27,168 nt of DNA from Lentihominibacter faecis (GCF_014306095.1 NZ_JACRWC010000068.1:1-27168), one strand, 5' to 3'. Shown: positions 9,379 through 16,913, counted from the first letter of the stretch. The notes: generated from the sequence alone by a model not told the origin. Translations and numbers: made by a program.

Positions 9379-9435
9379 ATTATCACCTGTTTCTCTCATA
9401 ATCTCCAATGAAATACCATTGACGTAAATACAGTG

Positions 9436-9451
9436 GTTAGCAATTTCTAAC
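9436..9451 (-). promoter_or_regulatory. Palindromic operator candidate GTTAG-N6-CTAAC at feoA
   Basis: GTTAG-CAATTT-CTAAC is a perfect 5-6-5 inverted repeat, one base longer on each side if the flanking G and C are counted. It lies at about +5 to +20 of the predicted feoA transcript, where a repressor would block initiation. A further CTAAC half-site (9466-9470) overlaps the -10 box and another (9506-9510) lies upstream of -35. The GTTAG half-site recalls DtxR/IdeR-type boxes, but the spacing differs. Confidence 0.65.
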
Positions 9452-9462
9452 CCACTTTGTTT

Positions 9463-9491
9463 ATTCTAACCATAAAGCGCACGTTTGTCAA
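9463..9491 (-). promoter_or_regulatory. SigA-type promoter for feoA
   Basis: Minus strand TTGACA (9486-9491), 17-bp spacer, TAGAAT (9463-9468). The expected start near 9456 gives a leader of about 78 nt. The -10 box overlaps a GGTTAG half-site of the putative metal operator. Confidence 0.8.
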
Positions 9492-9511
9492 CAGGTTTAA
9501 CAAAACTAACG

Positions 9512-9544
9512 AAAAAAATTACCGGGATTTTAAAAATCCCGGTA
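9512..9544 (-). terminator. Intrinsic terminator after the CYTH gene
   Basis: TACCGGGATTTT and AAAATCCCGGTA arms form a strong stem followed on the minus strand by AATTTTTTT. It separates the CYTH gene from the feoA promoter immediately downstream. Confidence 0.9.
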
Positions 9545-9590
9545 CAGATGCGCTCTGTCCGGGATCTCATGTTCCATATTTCAGCGATTT

Positions 9591-10271
9591 CTATCGCTCA
9601 CTGTGATACTGCGCTGCCTGCTCCCTGCCTGCAGCTGCCGCTTCTTTCGCTTCGCGTTTTCCTTTTTTGATTAATTCGATGCCTCTTGCATATTTGCTGA
9701 GTTCCTGTACTTCCAGGCCGTATTTTTCCTGCAGCTGTTCCCCCAGCTCTACAAGCTCTTCCGTCTCTCCTGAAAACAGTTCCAGTTCCACTTCAAAAAT
9801 AGGTTCTTTTCCGTAATTGGTCAGGATCACTCCTTTGTCCACAGACAGTTCGAAGATCCCTGTACCCGTATCAATACGAAATCTCTTCCGGTGGAATCTG
9901 GTTTCGAGAACGCATTCTACCTTCTCGTCTCCCAGGACCTCCATCAGTTCTTCCCCCATTTCGCTTTCACTGAAAACTGACGGATCAGGTGTCCCGTCTA
10001 TTACCGGTACACTGATCTCAATTCTCTTGTGCAGCGCGCCCTCATTGGTTCCATTACATTTCAGGGCAGCTACCCAGCGCTCCCCTTCCTTGCGGATCCT
10101 GTATGCGATCTGCTTTTTTGACAGGTCGCAGTGGCAGGTGTCATAATATCTGGCATCAAGACAAACTTCCTCTCTTGAGTCCTCTTCCTCCATGTCAGAA
10201 AAAATCTTGTCCTTCCAAATATCCGCAGCTACTGCTTCTGTCGGTATCTTATACTTTAATTCTATCTCCAT
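9591..10271 (-). CDS. CYTH-domain triphosphate tunnel metalloenzyme
   Basis: CYTH proteins form a beta-barrel tunnel lined with charged residues that hydrolyses inorganic triphosphate or related triphosphates with a divalent metal. The 226-residue product begins MEIELKYKIP, giving the diagnostic ExExK motif at residues 2-6, and has alternating charged strands such as AYRIRKEGERWVAALK, KRIEIS and EPIFEVELEL, then the closing LELFSGETEELVELGEQL helix. A Lys/Ala-rich tail of about 25 residues follows KYARGIELI and is probably disordered. The start has GAAGGT 5-6 nt upstream. It is a single-gene unit with its own promoter and terminator. The substrate cannot be read from the sequence. Confidence 0.85.
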   Translation of the reverse strand: MEIELKYKIPTEAVAADIWKDKIFSDMEEEDSREEVCLDARYYDTCHCDLSKKQIAYRIRKEGERWVAALKCNGTNEGALHKRIEISVPVIDGTPDPSVFSESEMGEELMEVLGDEKVECVLETRFHRKRFRIDTGTGIFELSVDKGVILTNYGKEPIFEVELELFSGETEELVELGEQLQEKYGLEVQELSKYARGIELIKKGKREAKEAAAAGREQAAQYHSER

Positions 10272-10322
10272 ACGCTACCTTCTTTTCTCCGAGTCATCGA
10301 AGCGAAAAAATTGTACCCTATG

Positions 10323-10351
10323 ATAATATCATCGTTGAAACAATAAGGCAA
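10323..10351 (-). promoter_or_regulatory. SigA-type promoter for the CYTH gene
   Basis: Minus strand TTGCCT (10346-10351), 17-bp spacer, TATTAT (10323-10328). The start is expected near 10316, about 45 nt before the ATG. The -35 lies just beyond the stop of the upstream HMA gene. Confidence 0.6.
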
Positions 10352-10358
10352 GTAAAAT

Positions 10359-10733
10359 TTATTTTATGTCCGAGACCGAAAGCACCCGATAGCCGGCTTT
10401 TTCCACCGCGCTGCATAAAGTCTCTTCTTCCACCGGACGATCAAAGGAAACCGTAGCATTCTTTTTATGCAGGTTCACCTTGGCAGAGACACCGTCGATA
10501 CTGTTAAGCGCCTCAGCCACCCGATTTACACAATGTTCACAAGTCATTCCTTCAATGTGAAGCGTTATCTGTCCGATCACCGGATCTTCCAAATGCTTTG
10601 CCTTGACTTTCTTTGGCTTGTTTCCAGAGCCTCCACCGCAGCAGTCGCCTTCACCCTTCATGTGTTTGACGGATCCCTTCAGTGCGAACACAAGGATCGC
10701 CACGATCACGATGACTGTTATTACCGTTTTCAT
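10359..10733 (-). CDS. Membrane-anchored heavy-metal-associated (HMA) protein with Cys-Cys linker
   Basis: The 124-residue protein has an N-terminal membrane helix (about 3-19), a short linker with the GDCCGGG cysteine pair (31-32), a lysine-rich segment, and a C-terminal HMA fold with the metal-binding MTCEHC (63-68), then a typical beta-alpha-beta ending in AVEKAGYRV. HMA domains usually carry Cu(I) or similar soft metals. The membrane anchor plus Cys linker resembles the FeoB-associated Cys-rich protein nearby. The promoter is overlapped by the same palindrome found at feoA, so control by a shared metal regulator is inferred. GAAGGGATATAG precedes the ATG. The metal and partner are unknown; a copper chaperone is the alternative reading. 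Confidence 0.85.
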   Translation of the reverse strand: MKTVITVIVIVAILVFALKGSVKHMKGEGDCCGGGSGNKPKKVKAKHLEDPVIGQITLHIEGMTCEHCVNRVAEALNSIDGVSAKVNLHKKNATVSFDRPVEEETLCSAVEKAGYRVLSVSDIK

Positions 10734-10771
10734 CTATATCCCTTCTTTCCTTCCAAGTCTGCAAAATATGC

Positions 10772-10812
10772 AAAAAGCAGAGGCTTTCGACTTTTTGAAA
10801 ACAAGTCTCTGC
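10772..10812 (-). terminator. Terminator-like hairpin between argF and the HMA gene
   Basis: GCAGAG (minus strand) pairs with CTCTGC, with an inner ACTT/AAGT pairing, and is followed by TTTTT. It may be the argF terminator. However, a good promoter lies between argF and this hairpin, so it also falls at about +5 to +45 of the HMA transcript and could act as an attenuator. Confidence 0.6.
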
Positions 10813-10820
10813 CTCCGCTA

Positions 10821-10836
10821 GTTAGCATACCCTAAC
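10821..10836 (-). promoter_or_regulatory. Palindromic operator candidate GTTAG-N6-CTAAC at the HMA gene
   Basis: GTTAG-CATACC-CTAAC is a perfect 5-6-5 inverted repeat with the same arms and spacing as the feoA site. It overlaps the -10 box of the promoter, a typical repressor position. Only the arms, not the spacer bases, are shared, which argues for protein recognition rather than recent duplication. Confidence 0.65.
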
Positions 10837-10852
10837 GTCCGTTGTTCGTCAA
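10824..10852 (-). promoter_or_regulatory. SigA-type promoter for the HMA gene
   Basis: Minus strand TTGACG (10847-10852), 17-bp spacer, TATGCT (10824-10829). The start is expected near 10817, some 84 nt before the ATG, with the hairpin at 10772-10812 inside the leader. Confidence 0.65.
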
Positions 10853-10879
10853 GAGATATTTTTTCTTTCTGCAAAAGGC

Positions 10880-11875
10880 CTACGCCAGCGTTGCGACAAT
10901 AATGGCCTTTATGGAATGCATTCTGTTCTCCGCTTCATCGAACACCTTAGAGTGTCTGCTGCGGAACACTTCGTCGGTCACTTCGCGGATATCATAGCCC
11001 AGTTCCATCTGTGTCTTGGCCATATCCGTTTCAAAATCGTGGAAAGCCGGCAGACAATGCAGGAAGATCACGTCCGGATTCTCCGTCTTTGCCAGCAGAT
11101 CCATAGTCACTTTATAAGGAGTCAGCAGCTTGACACGTTCCGGGATCTCCGCTTCCTCACCCATTGAGGCCCATACATCTGTATAGATCACGTCTACTCC
11201 TTTCAATGCTTCCGGAGTAGAAGCCACTTCGATGACAGCTCCTGTTTCCGCTGCCACTTCGTTGGCGCGCTTCAGCACGTCCTGATCGATTTCCCCGGCA
11301 AGCTCCTCCGGTCCGTATGCCACGAAATGCATCCCCATTTTGGCGCAGCCGTACATCCACGCATAGCTCATGTTGTTTCTGATATCGCCGCAAAAAGCGA
11401 CCTTTACCTTGGATAAAGGCTTTGCGATATGTTCTTCTATCGTCAGGAAGTCCGCCAGGATCTGCGTCGGATGATCGATGTCCGTCAAACCGTTCCATAC
11501 CGGTATGCCGGAGTACTTTGCAAGATCCTCGACCACCTTCTGCTCGTAGCCGCGATACTCGATACCGTCAAAAAATCTGCCCAGGACCTTTGCAGAATCC
11601 TCGATGCTCTCCTTCTTGCCCACTTGCGAACTCTTAGAGTCCAGATACGTTACGTGAGCGCCTTCATCGTGACATGCCACCTCGAAGGAACATCTGGTCC
11701 GCGTCGACGTCTTGTCAAACAAAAGAACGATATTTTTTCCCTTCAGCATTTCCCCCTGGATACCGCTCCTTTTCTTCGCCTTCAGGTCATGAGCCAGATC
11801 CAGCATGTAGCGGATCTCCTCCGGGGTAAAATCCATCAGTGTCAAAAAGCTTCTGCCTTTTAAATTTACTGCCAT
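10880..11875 (-). CDS. argF: Ornithine carbamoyltransferase
   Basis: This cytosolic enzyme transfers a carbamoyl group between carbamoyl phosphate and ornithine, giving citrulline (biosynthesis) or running backwards in the arginine deiminase pathway. The 331-residue chain has the carbamoyl-phosphate site STRTR (57-61), HPTQ near 136, and the ornithine-loop HCLPAFHD near 273, which separates it from aspartate carbamoyltransferase. AAGGAGAAATAC precedes the ATG. No other arginine gene lies nearby, so anabolic ArgF and catabolic ArcB cannot be told apart by context. Segments such as FDGIEYRG and SGIPVWNGLTD resemble the ArcB-like group, which would fit an arginine-fermenting anaerobe. It lies 45 nt after the upstream methyltransferase gene and may be co-transcribed with it. 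Confidence 0.93.
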   Translation of the reverse strand: MAVNLKGRSFLTLMDFTPEEIRYMLDLAHDLKAKKRSGIQGEMLKGKNIVLLFDKTSTRTRCSFEVACHDEGAHVTYLDSKSSQVGKKESIEDSAKVLGRFFDGIEYRGYEQKVVEDLAKYSGIPVWNGLTDIDHPTQILADFLTIEEHIAKPLSKVKVAFCGDIRNNMSYAWMYGCAKMGMHFVAYGPEELAGEIDQDVLKRANEVAAETGAVIEVASTPEALKGVDVIYTDVWASMGEEAEIPERVKLLTPYKVTMDLLAKTENPDVIFLHCLPAFHDFETDMAKTQMELGYDIREVTDEVFRSRHSKVFDEAENRMHSIKAIIVATLA

Positions 11876-11920
11876 TATGTATTTCTCCTTTTCGTTTTAC
11901 AGGTTTTTATTTATATATTT

Positions 11921-13054
11921 TCACTTCCCGGGTTTCTGTCCGTGAAACTGATAATAACACACTTCCAGTCTGCCGTTGTAAAGCTTTCGTCTCCGGTCCG
12001 CTTTACGCTGCAAAATTTTCTCCTCTGCATCCTTATCCGTCGTCACCAAAAAAAGTGACCAGTCCGGATGATTCTGCAAAAAGTTTTTCAGTCCGCCGTA
12101 GATCTTCTGGATCTCCTTTTCCTCTCCTATACGCTCGCCATAAGGAGGATTCGTGATCAGGATGCCGTTCTGTCCTTGCGCATGGAGCTTTGCAGCATCA
12201 GCACGCCGAAAATGGATACAGTCCTCTACGCCGGCTTCCTCTGCATTCTGCTTTGCAGCAGCCACAGCTTTCGGATCGATATCCATTCCCGTGATATCCA
12301 GTTTCTCATCGTAGCGTATCGCCTGAAAGGCAGCACGTTTTTCCTCTTTCCAGAGATTTTTATCGATGAACTCCCAGTCCTCACACGCAAACGACCGGTT
12401 CAGCCCCGGTGCGATATTGCGTCCGATGAGAGCAGCCTCGATCGGGATGGTCCCTGAACCGCAGCATGGATCCACCAGGATCCTTCCTTCTTTCCAGAAA
12501 GACAGCTGCACCATGGCAGCAGCCAGCGTCTCCTTGATCGGCGCCGCCACATCTTTTATGCGGTATCCTCTCTTATGAAGACCTGCCCCGCTGGTATCCA
12601 CAGTCAAGGTGACTCTGTCCTTTAAGAGCGTTGCTTTCACCGTATATTCCGCTCCGGTCTCCGGAAATTCGCTGATACCGTATGCCTCGCTCAGCCTGTC
12701 CACAATAGCTTTTTTAACGATCTTCTGACAGGCCGGCACGCTGTGAAGCACTGACTTCACAGAAGTCCCTGTGACGGTGAATTTTCCGTCAGGCGGAATC
12801 AGCATTTCCCACTCCAGCGCCTTGGTCTGCTGAAACAGTTCTTCAAAAGTGTCCGCTTCAAATTCTGCCATCCTCAGCAGGACCCGGTCTGCGCTTCTCA
12901 GCCATAAATTAGACCGTACGACAGCCCTTTCATCGCCGAGGTAGGTCACCTTGCCGTCTTCCGTCTTCAGGATCTTATATCCCAGTTCCTGTATTTCTCT
13001 TTTTACTACAGCTTCCAGTCCAAAGGTCGCCGTAGCGATCAGTTCCAGCTTCAT
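11921..13054 (-). CDS. ypsC: THUMP-domain class I RNA methyltransferase (YpsC/RlmL family)
   Basis: Family members methylate guanine N2 in 23S rRNA, corresponding to the N-terminal half of E. coli RlmL. The 377-residue product has a ferredoxin-like/THUMP region (about 1-160, beginning MKLELIATATFGLEAVVKRE), a SAM-binding Rossmann fold with DPCCGSGTIPIEAAL, and the catalytic NPPYG motif (in ILITNPPYGERIG), typical of N2-guanine and N6-adenine methyltransferases. The length agrees with Firmicutes YpsC. The start ATG overlaps the mbl stop by 4 nt, implying coupled translation. The exact nucleotide modified is inferred from family only. Confidence 0.9.
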   Translation of the reverse strand: MKLELIATATFGLEAVVKREIQELGYKILKTEDGKVTYLGDERAVVRSNLWLRSADRVLLRMAEFEADTFEELFQQTKALEWEMLIPPDGKFTVTGTSVKSVLHSVPACQKIVKKAIVDRLSEAYGISEFPETGAEYTVKATLLKDRVTLTVDTSGAGLHKRGYRIKDVAAPIKETLAAAMVQLSFWKEGRILVDPCCGSGTIPIEAALIGRNIAPGLNRSFACEDWEFIDKNLWKEEKRAAFQAIRYDEKLDITGMDIDPKAVAAAKQNAEEAGVEDCIHFRRADAAKLHAQGQNGILITNPPYGERIGEEKEIQKIYGGLKNFLQNHPDWSLFLVTTDKDAEEKILQRKADRRRKLYNGRLEVCYYQFHGQKPGK

Positions 13055-14073
13055 ATATATGTTTCCCTTCTGTTCAGGCTGTTTTTTCGCAGCATATCGA
13101 TATATTTCAATGATTCTCCTGTACCCTTTGCCACACAGAAATCCGCATCCGGTGCGATGCGTGTGCGTATCCCCGTCTTTCGCTGGATCCGACGCTCAAG
13201 ACCTCGCAGATGTGCTCCTCCGCCAGTAATGACGATGCCCGATTCTCCCACGTCTGCAGCCAGCTCCGGCGGTGTGCGTTCTAAGACACTGTGAACTGCT
13301 TCGCAGATCCCGTCGATCGGCTCTTCCAGTGCTTCCAGGATTTCAGCGGATGTCACCTCAACGGTTCGAGGCAGTCCGCTCACCAGATCTCTTCCCTTGC
13401 AAAGAGTCTTTCGCGGCGTTTCTCCATAAAATGCCGCGCCGATTTCTTTTTTCAGTTGTTCTGCCGTCCGTTCTCCAATGAACAGCCGGTATTTCTTTCG
13501 GATATATTTTACGATACATTCATCAAAAGTATCTCCAGCCAGCTTGACCGATGCGCTCGTTACGATCCCTCCCATGGAGATGACCGCAATATCCGTCGTT
13601 CCTCCTCCAATATCGATGATCATGACACCTTCTGGTCCGGTAATATCCACTCCGGCGCCAATTGCCGCAGCTACCGGTTCTTCAATGAGAAAGACCGACC
13701 GGCCTCCCGCCTGCAGTGCTGCTTCCCTGACTGCACGCTTTTCCACTTCTGTCACGCCACTTGGAACACATACGATGAGCCTCGGCTTGAAGATCCTGCT
13801 GCCACCGCAGGTCTTGCGAATAAAATACTGCAGCATCCTCTCCGTGATATCGTAATCAGAAATAACACCTTCTCGCAAAGGTCTGATTGCTGCAATATTC
13901 CCCGGCGTTCTGCCGATCATCCGCTTCGCTTCGCTGCCTATCGCCAGGATTTCTTTTGTATCCTTGTTGACAGCAACGACTGAAGGCTCCTGCAGCACGA
14001 TGCCCTTTCCATCAACGTAGATCAAAACGTTGGCAGTTCCCAGATCGATCCCTACTTCTTCCGTAAAACTCAT
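13051..14073 (-). CDS. mbl: Rod shape-determining protein, MreB/Mbl type
   Basis: This bacterial actin polymerises under the membrane and guides side-wall peptidoglycan synthesis. The 340-residue protein carries the actin phosphate-1 motif GIDLGTAN (8-15), phosphate-2 VMIDIGGGTTDIAVIS, and the adenosine motif GIVITGGGAHLRGLE. The opening, with DGKGIVLQEPSVVAV and RMIGRTPGNI, matches Mbl better than the mreBCD-linked MreB, and no mreC/mreD follow. Adjacent spoIIID supports Mbl, since spoIIID-mbl is the Bacillus arrangement, though here they are divergent. GAGGG lies very close to the ATG, and a 5-bp hairpin (14083-14099) sits just upstream. I found no convincing promoter. Confidence 0.92.
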   Translation of the reverse strand: MSFTEEVGIDLGTANVLIYVDGKGIVLQEPSVVAVNKDTKEILAIGSEAKRMIGRTPGNIAAIRPLREGVISDYDITERMLQYFIRKTCGGSRIFKPRLIVCVPSGVTEVEKRAVREAALQAGGRSVFLIEEPVAAAIGAGVDITGPEGVMIIDIGGGTTDIAVISMGGIVTSASVKLAGDTFDECIVKYIRKKYRLFIGERTAEQLKKEIGAAFYGETPRKTLCKGRDLVSGLPRTVEVTSAEILEALEEPIDGICEAVHSVLERTPPELAADVGESGIVITGGGAHLRGLERRIQRKTGIRTRIAPDADFCVAKGTGESLKYIDMLRKNSLNRRETYI

Positions 14074-14171
14074 ATCCCTCTTCTGCGATATTTCCGCAGT
14101 CTCCTTTCATTTTATCAGTTCTTCCTTAGTTTTACCACCTACAAAAAATTTACACAGAAACTTCAAAGGCA

Positions 14172-14200
14172 GCATATTTCCAAATCCCCTCACATATATT
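14172..14200 (+). promoter_or_regulatory. SigE-type sporulation promoter for spoIIID
   Basis: GCATATT (14172-14178), 14 bp, then CATATATT (14193-14200) matches the mother-cell SigE consensus (kmATATT, N13-15, CATACAnT) except for one -10 base. spoIIID is a known SigE target. The expected start is near 14207, about 43 nt before the ATG. Confidence 0.75.
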
Positions 14201-14203
14201 GTG

Positions 14204-14220
14204 TTAACTGTTGCAGTTAA
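14204..14220 (+). repeat. Perfect inverted repeat at the spoIIID transcription start
   Basis: TTAACTG-TTG-CAGTTAA has 7-bp arms around a 3-base centre and spans the predicted start site of spoIIID. It could be an operator or a 5' RNA hairpin; it does not resemble the SpoIIID box as I know it. Confidence 0.7.
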
Positions 14221-14249
14221 TACATGATGAGGTGGTGAACTGTCATATT

Positions 14250-14519
14250 ATGAAGGATTACATAGAAGAGAGAGTGCTGGAACTCGCTCGCTATATCACT
14301 GAAACCGGCGCCACGGTACGTAGTGCTGCCGCCCGGTTTCGCGTGTCAAAATCAACCGTCCACAAAGACATTACAGAAAGACTGCTGGAAATCAATCCAG
14401 GGCTTGCTGCCGAAGTCAAGGAAGTCCTGGAAAAAAACAAGGCTCAGCGTCATATCCGCGGCGGTCTCGCTACCCGTGAAAAGTATCTCCACCAGAAGTC
14501 AGACAGCCATAATCATTAA
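14250..14519 (+). CDS. spoIIID: Sporulation transcriptional regulator SpoIIID
   Basis: SpoIIID is a small DNA-binding protein that adjusts SigE- and SigK-dependent gene expression in the mother cell during endospore formation. The 89-residue product begins MKDYIEERVLELARYI and contains the helix-turn-helix segment RFRVSKSTVHKDITERL, then INPGLAAEVKEVL and the signature IRGGLATREKY, all close to the Bacillus protein (about 93 residues). I use the ATG at 14250 because homologues begin M-x-D-Y-I-x-E-R; a longer start at 14211 would begin near the predicted transcription start. GAGGTGG lies about 13 nt upstream, slightly far. Divergent from mbl; monocistronic with its own terminator. It shows that the organism has the core sporulation programme. 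Confidence 0.97.
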   Translation: MKDYIEERVLELARYITETGATVRSAAARFRVSKSTVHKDITERLLEINPGLAAEVKEVLEKNKAQRHIRGGLATREKYLHQKSDSHNH

Positions 14520-14525
14520 ATGACA

Positions 14526-14573
14526 AGAACCCGGAAGAAACTGCTTGCGCTGTTTCTTTCAGGTTCTATTTTC
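14526..14573 (+). terminator. Convergent terminator between spoIIID and the Pr6Pr-like gene
   Basis: AGAACC and GGTTCT outer arms with AGAAAC/GTTTCT inner arms form a long interrupted stem, followed by ATTTTCC on the plus strand and AT-rich DNA on the other. It probably serves both converging genes. Confidence 0.75.
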
Positions 14574-15161
14574 CTATCTTCTACGTCCTGCCATCAGATT
14601 ATCAAGCACAAACAGCAGATAACTGATCCCTAAGAACACCAGCAAAGTCAGAACCATATGCAGTCCCAGCAGGTTAAAATACGGGATCTGTGCCAGCGAT
14701 GATCCGAACCGGTTTACCAGAAAGACTGCCAGATTGAACAGCACCGGCAGGATCGCCCAGAACACCGGGCTGTATGCTGTAAACTCCCCTTTTCTGCAAA
14801 AGAGCAAATAGTCAATAAACGCCATCAGCGGTGCGATGAAATAAAGCAGATACCCTGCCAGGGACATGCCCTCATGCAGTCCGTTTCCCGTTCCAAAGTT
14901 CAAGTAGTAGTATACCAGGAACGTCACGACCATATAAATGGTCACAGCACCTCTTAAAAATCCTCGTTCATAAGACGGTCTGGCGATGATCAGATAAGCG
15001 AAATACACCAGTGCCAGAGCATTGGCCAGCAATGCGAAGTCGCCCAGTATGACCGACAGGCTGAATCCGGAAGCGAAAAGCTTCATTACCAGCCCCGCTC
15101 CGCACACAATGAGGAACAGGACGCGAAATATAACACCGATTGTGTCGTTTTTAATATACAT
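14574..15161 (-). CDS. Six-TM integral membrane protein, Pr6Pr-like
   Basis: The 195-residue protein is almost wholly hydrophobic, with about six membrane helices (near 11-30, 36-58, 71-88, 100-118, 130-150, 165-187). Features seen in Pr6Pr-family proteins are a positively charged residue starting helix 3 (RGFLRGAVTIYMV), a H-E-G segment before helix 4, and the P-L-x-x-x-x-D-x-L-L-F stretch (APLMAFIDYLLFCRKG). No function is established for the family. The gene follows pyrG by 15 nt with GGAGACA before its ATG, so it is the second gene of the pyrG transcript. It ends in the basic tail AGRRR. Confidence 0.65.
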   Translation of the reverse strand: MYIKNDTIGVIFRVLFLIVCGAGLVMKLFASGFSLSVILGDFALLANALALVYFAYLIIARPSYERGFLRGAVTIYMVVTFLVYYYLNFGTGNGLHEGMSLAGYLLYFIAPLMAFIDYLLFCRKGEFTAYSPVFWAILPVLFNLAVFLVNRFGSSLAQIPYFNLLGLHMVLTLLVFLGISYLLFVLDNLMAGRRR

Positions 15162-15176
15162 GAAGTAGTGTCTCCT

Positions 15177-16775
15177 TTATTTCTGCTTTAGAGCCGCCGC
15201 AATGAATTCCCGGAACAGCGGGTGTGCCTTGTTCGGTCTGCTCTTGAATTCCGGATGATACTGTACCCCCACATAATGAGGATGCTGCGGCAGTTCCACC
15301 GCTTCCACCAGTCTGCCGTCCGGAGAAGTTCCTGCTATTTTCAGTCCGGCTTCTTCCATTTTTTCACGATATTCGTTGTTGAATTCATACCGGTGTCTGT
15401 GACGTTCCGAAGTGAAAGTCGTTCCATATGCCCGCTCCAGAATGGTTCCCTTTGCGATCGTGCACGGATAAGCGCCCAGTCGCATCGTGCCTCCCTTCGG
15501 GATATCTCCGTACTGATCCGGCATGAAATCTATGACCTTATGCGGGCAGTCCTCTGCGAATTCACCGGAATTCGCATCCATGATACCCAGTACGTTTCTG
15601 GCAAATTCGATGACGGCGATCTGCATTCCAAGACAAATTCCAAAGTACGGGATCTTGTGAGTCCGCGCATACTTCGCAGCAGCAATCTTGCCCTCAATGC
15701 CACGGTCTCCGAAACCACCCGGCACCAGGATCCCGGATACATCAGAAAGAATTGATTCTGCCGTCTCATCAGTCACGTCTTCTGCCTCGATCCATTTGAT
15801 ATCCACTTTGCAGCCGTTTTCGTAACCGCCGTGACGAAGTGCCTCTGCCACCGAAAGATACGCATCATGAAGCTTGATGTACTTGCCTACCACTGCGATA
15901 TTCACACGTTCCTTCCGCGCTTTGATCCGCTCTACCATCTGCTCCCATTCCGTCATCTCACACGGGCCGGCATTGATCCCCAGCTCTCTGCAAACGATCC
16001 ACGAAAGCTTCGATTTTTCCAGCATCAACGGTGCTTCATAGAGGATAGGAAGTGTCTGGTTTTCTATGACGCAATCTTCCTTGACGTTGCAAAACAGAGA
16101 GATTTTTTCCGAAATGCTCTTGTCGATCGGCTCATCGGCACGCATTACGATGATGTCCGGAGAGATCCCCATGGCCTGCAGTTCCTTGACAGAGTGCTGT
16201 GTAGGCTTGGATTTATGCTCTCCCGAACTCTTCAGATACGGCACCAGCGTCACATGTATGAACAGGCAGTTTTCCTTGCCCTGCTCCAGTGATACCTGCC
16301 GTATCGCTTCCAGAAACGGCTGACTTTCAATGTCTCCCACCGTGCCGCCGATTTCTGTGATAATAACATCCGCATTTCCGGTTTCGCCAACGCGATAGAT
16401 GAATTCCTTGATTTCATTGGTTATGTGAGGGATGATCTGTACCGTGCTCCCCAGGTACTCGCCTTTTCGCTCTTTGTTAAGCACATTCCAGTACACTTTT
16501 CCCGTCGTCAGGTTAGAGTATTTGTTGAGATTTTCATCGATAAAGCGCTCATAATGGCCCAGATCCAGATCCGTCTCCGCACCATCTTCCGTCACGTACA
16601 CTTCCCCGTGCTGATACGGGCTCATGGTTCCCGGATCCACGTTGATATAAGGGTCCAGCTTCTGCGCTGCGATGCGAAGTCCTCTCGCCTTTAAAAGTCT
16701 CCCCAGCGATGCCGCCGTGATCCCCTTGCCAAGGCCCGATACAACGCCTCCTGTTACAAAGATATATTTTTTCAT
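15177..16775 (-). CDS. pyrG: CTP synthase
   Basis: CTP synthase makes CTP from UTP, ATP and glutamine, the last step of pyrimidine nucleotide synthesis. The 532-residue chain has the amidoligase domain (1-265, opening [18 protein letters not shown] with the ATP P-loop) and a class I glutamine amidotransferase domain with the nucleophile in FGICLGMQ (near 380) and His/Glu in QYHPEF (near 512-514). Full length. The ribosome-binding GGGGAAGGAG is unusually close to the ATG (one base after GGAG), which may lower or regulate translation. A 165-nt leader with a terminator-like structure precedes it, suggesting control of transcription elongation. No other pyrimidine genes lie nearby. Confidence 0.97.
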   Translation of the reverse strand: MKKYIFVTGGVVSGLGKGITAASLGRLLKARGLRIAAQKLDPYINVDPGTMSPYQHGEVYVTEDGAETDLDLGHYERFIDENLNKYSNLTTGKVYWNVLNKERKGEYLGSTVQIIPHITNEIKEFIYRVGETGNADVIITEIGGTVGDIESQPFLEAIRQVSLEQGKENCLFIHVTLVPYLKSSGEHKSKPTQHSVKELQAMGISPDIIVMRADEPIDKSISEKISLFCNVKEDCVIENQTLPILYEAPLMLEKSKLSWIVCRELGINAGPCEMTEWEQMVERIKARKERVNIAVVGKYIKLHDAYLSVAEALRHGGYENGCKVDIKWIEAEDVTDETAESILSDVSGILVPGGFGDRGIEGKIAAAKYARTHKIPYFGICLGMQIAVIEFARNVLGIMDANSGEFAEDCPHKVIDFMPDQYGDIPKGGTMRLGAYPCTIAKGTILERAYGTTFTSERHRHRYEFNNEYREKMEEAGLKIAGTSPDGRLVEAVELPQHPHYVGVQYHPEFKSRPNKAHPLFREFIAAALKQK

Positions 16776-16839
16776 ACTCCTTCCCCGCCTTTCTTTTCTG
16801 AAATTCTGTGCAGATCATTTTCGTGATTCCCGCGTAAAT

Positions 16840-16913
16840 AAAAAAAGATAAGGGTTCCGGCGTTTCGGTGAGATGGGTAATCGAGACCCCATCCAACTGC
16901 CGTCTTCCTTATT
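16840..16913 (-). terminator. Structured terminator/attenuator in the pyrG leader
   Basis: On the minus strand an outer stem ATAAGG/CCTTAT, a middle stem CGGC/GCCG and an inner stem GATGGG/CCCATC form a long interrupted hairpin followed by C and TTTTTTT. It lies between the promoter and pyrG, so it should act as a conditional terminator. The internal loops (AGTT opposite CACCGAAAC) are richer than a plain terminator needs. Confidence 0.7.

Noticed and set aside
10821..10836. CsoR copper operator at the HMA gene
   Set aside because: The plus strand has ACCC near the centre, but the symmetric element is GTTAG/CTAAC, which recurs at feo genes; the CsoR-type G/C-rich dyad is not seen.
16847..16895. 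ykkC-like string AGGGTTCCGG on the plus strand
   Set aside because: The orientation is opposite to pyrG and no plus-strand gene follows; it is the complement of the pyrG terminator stem.
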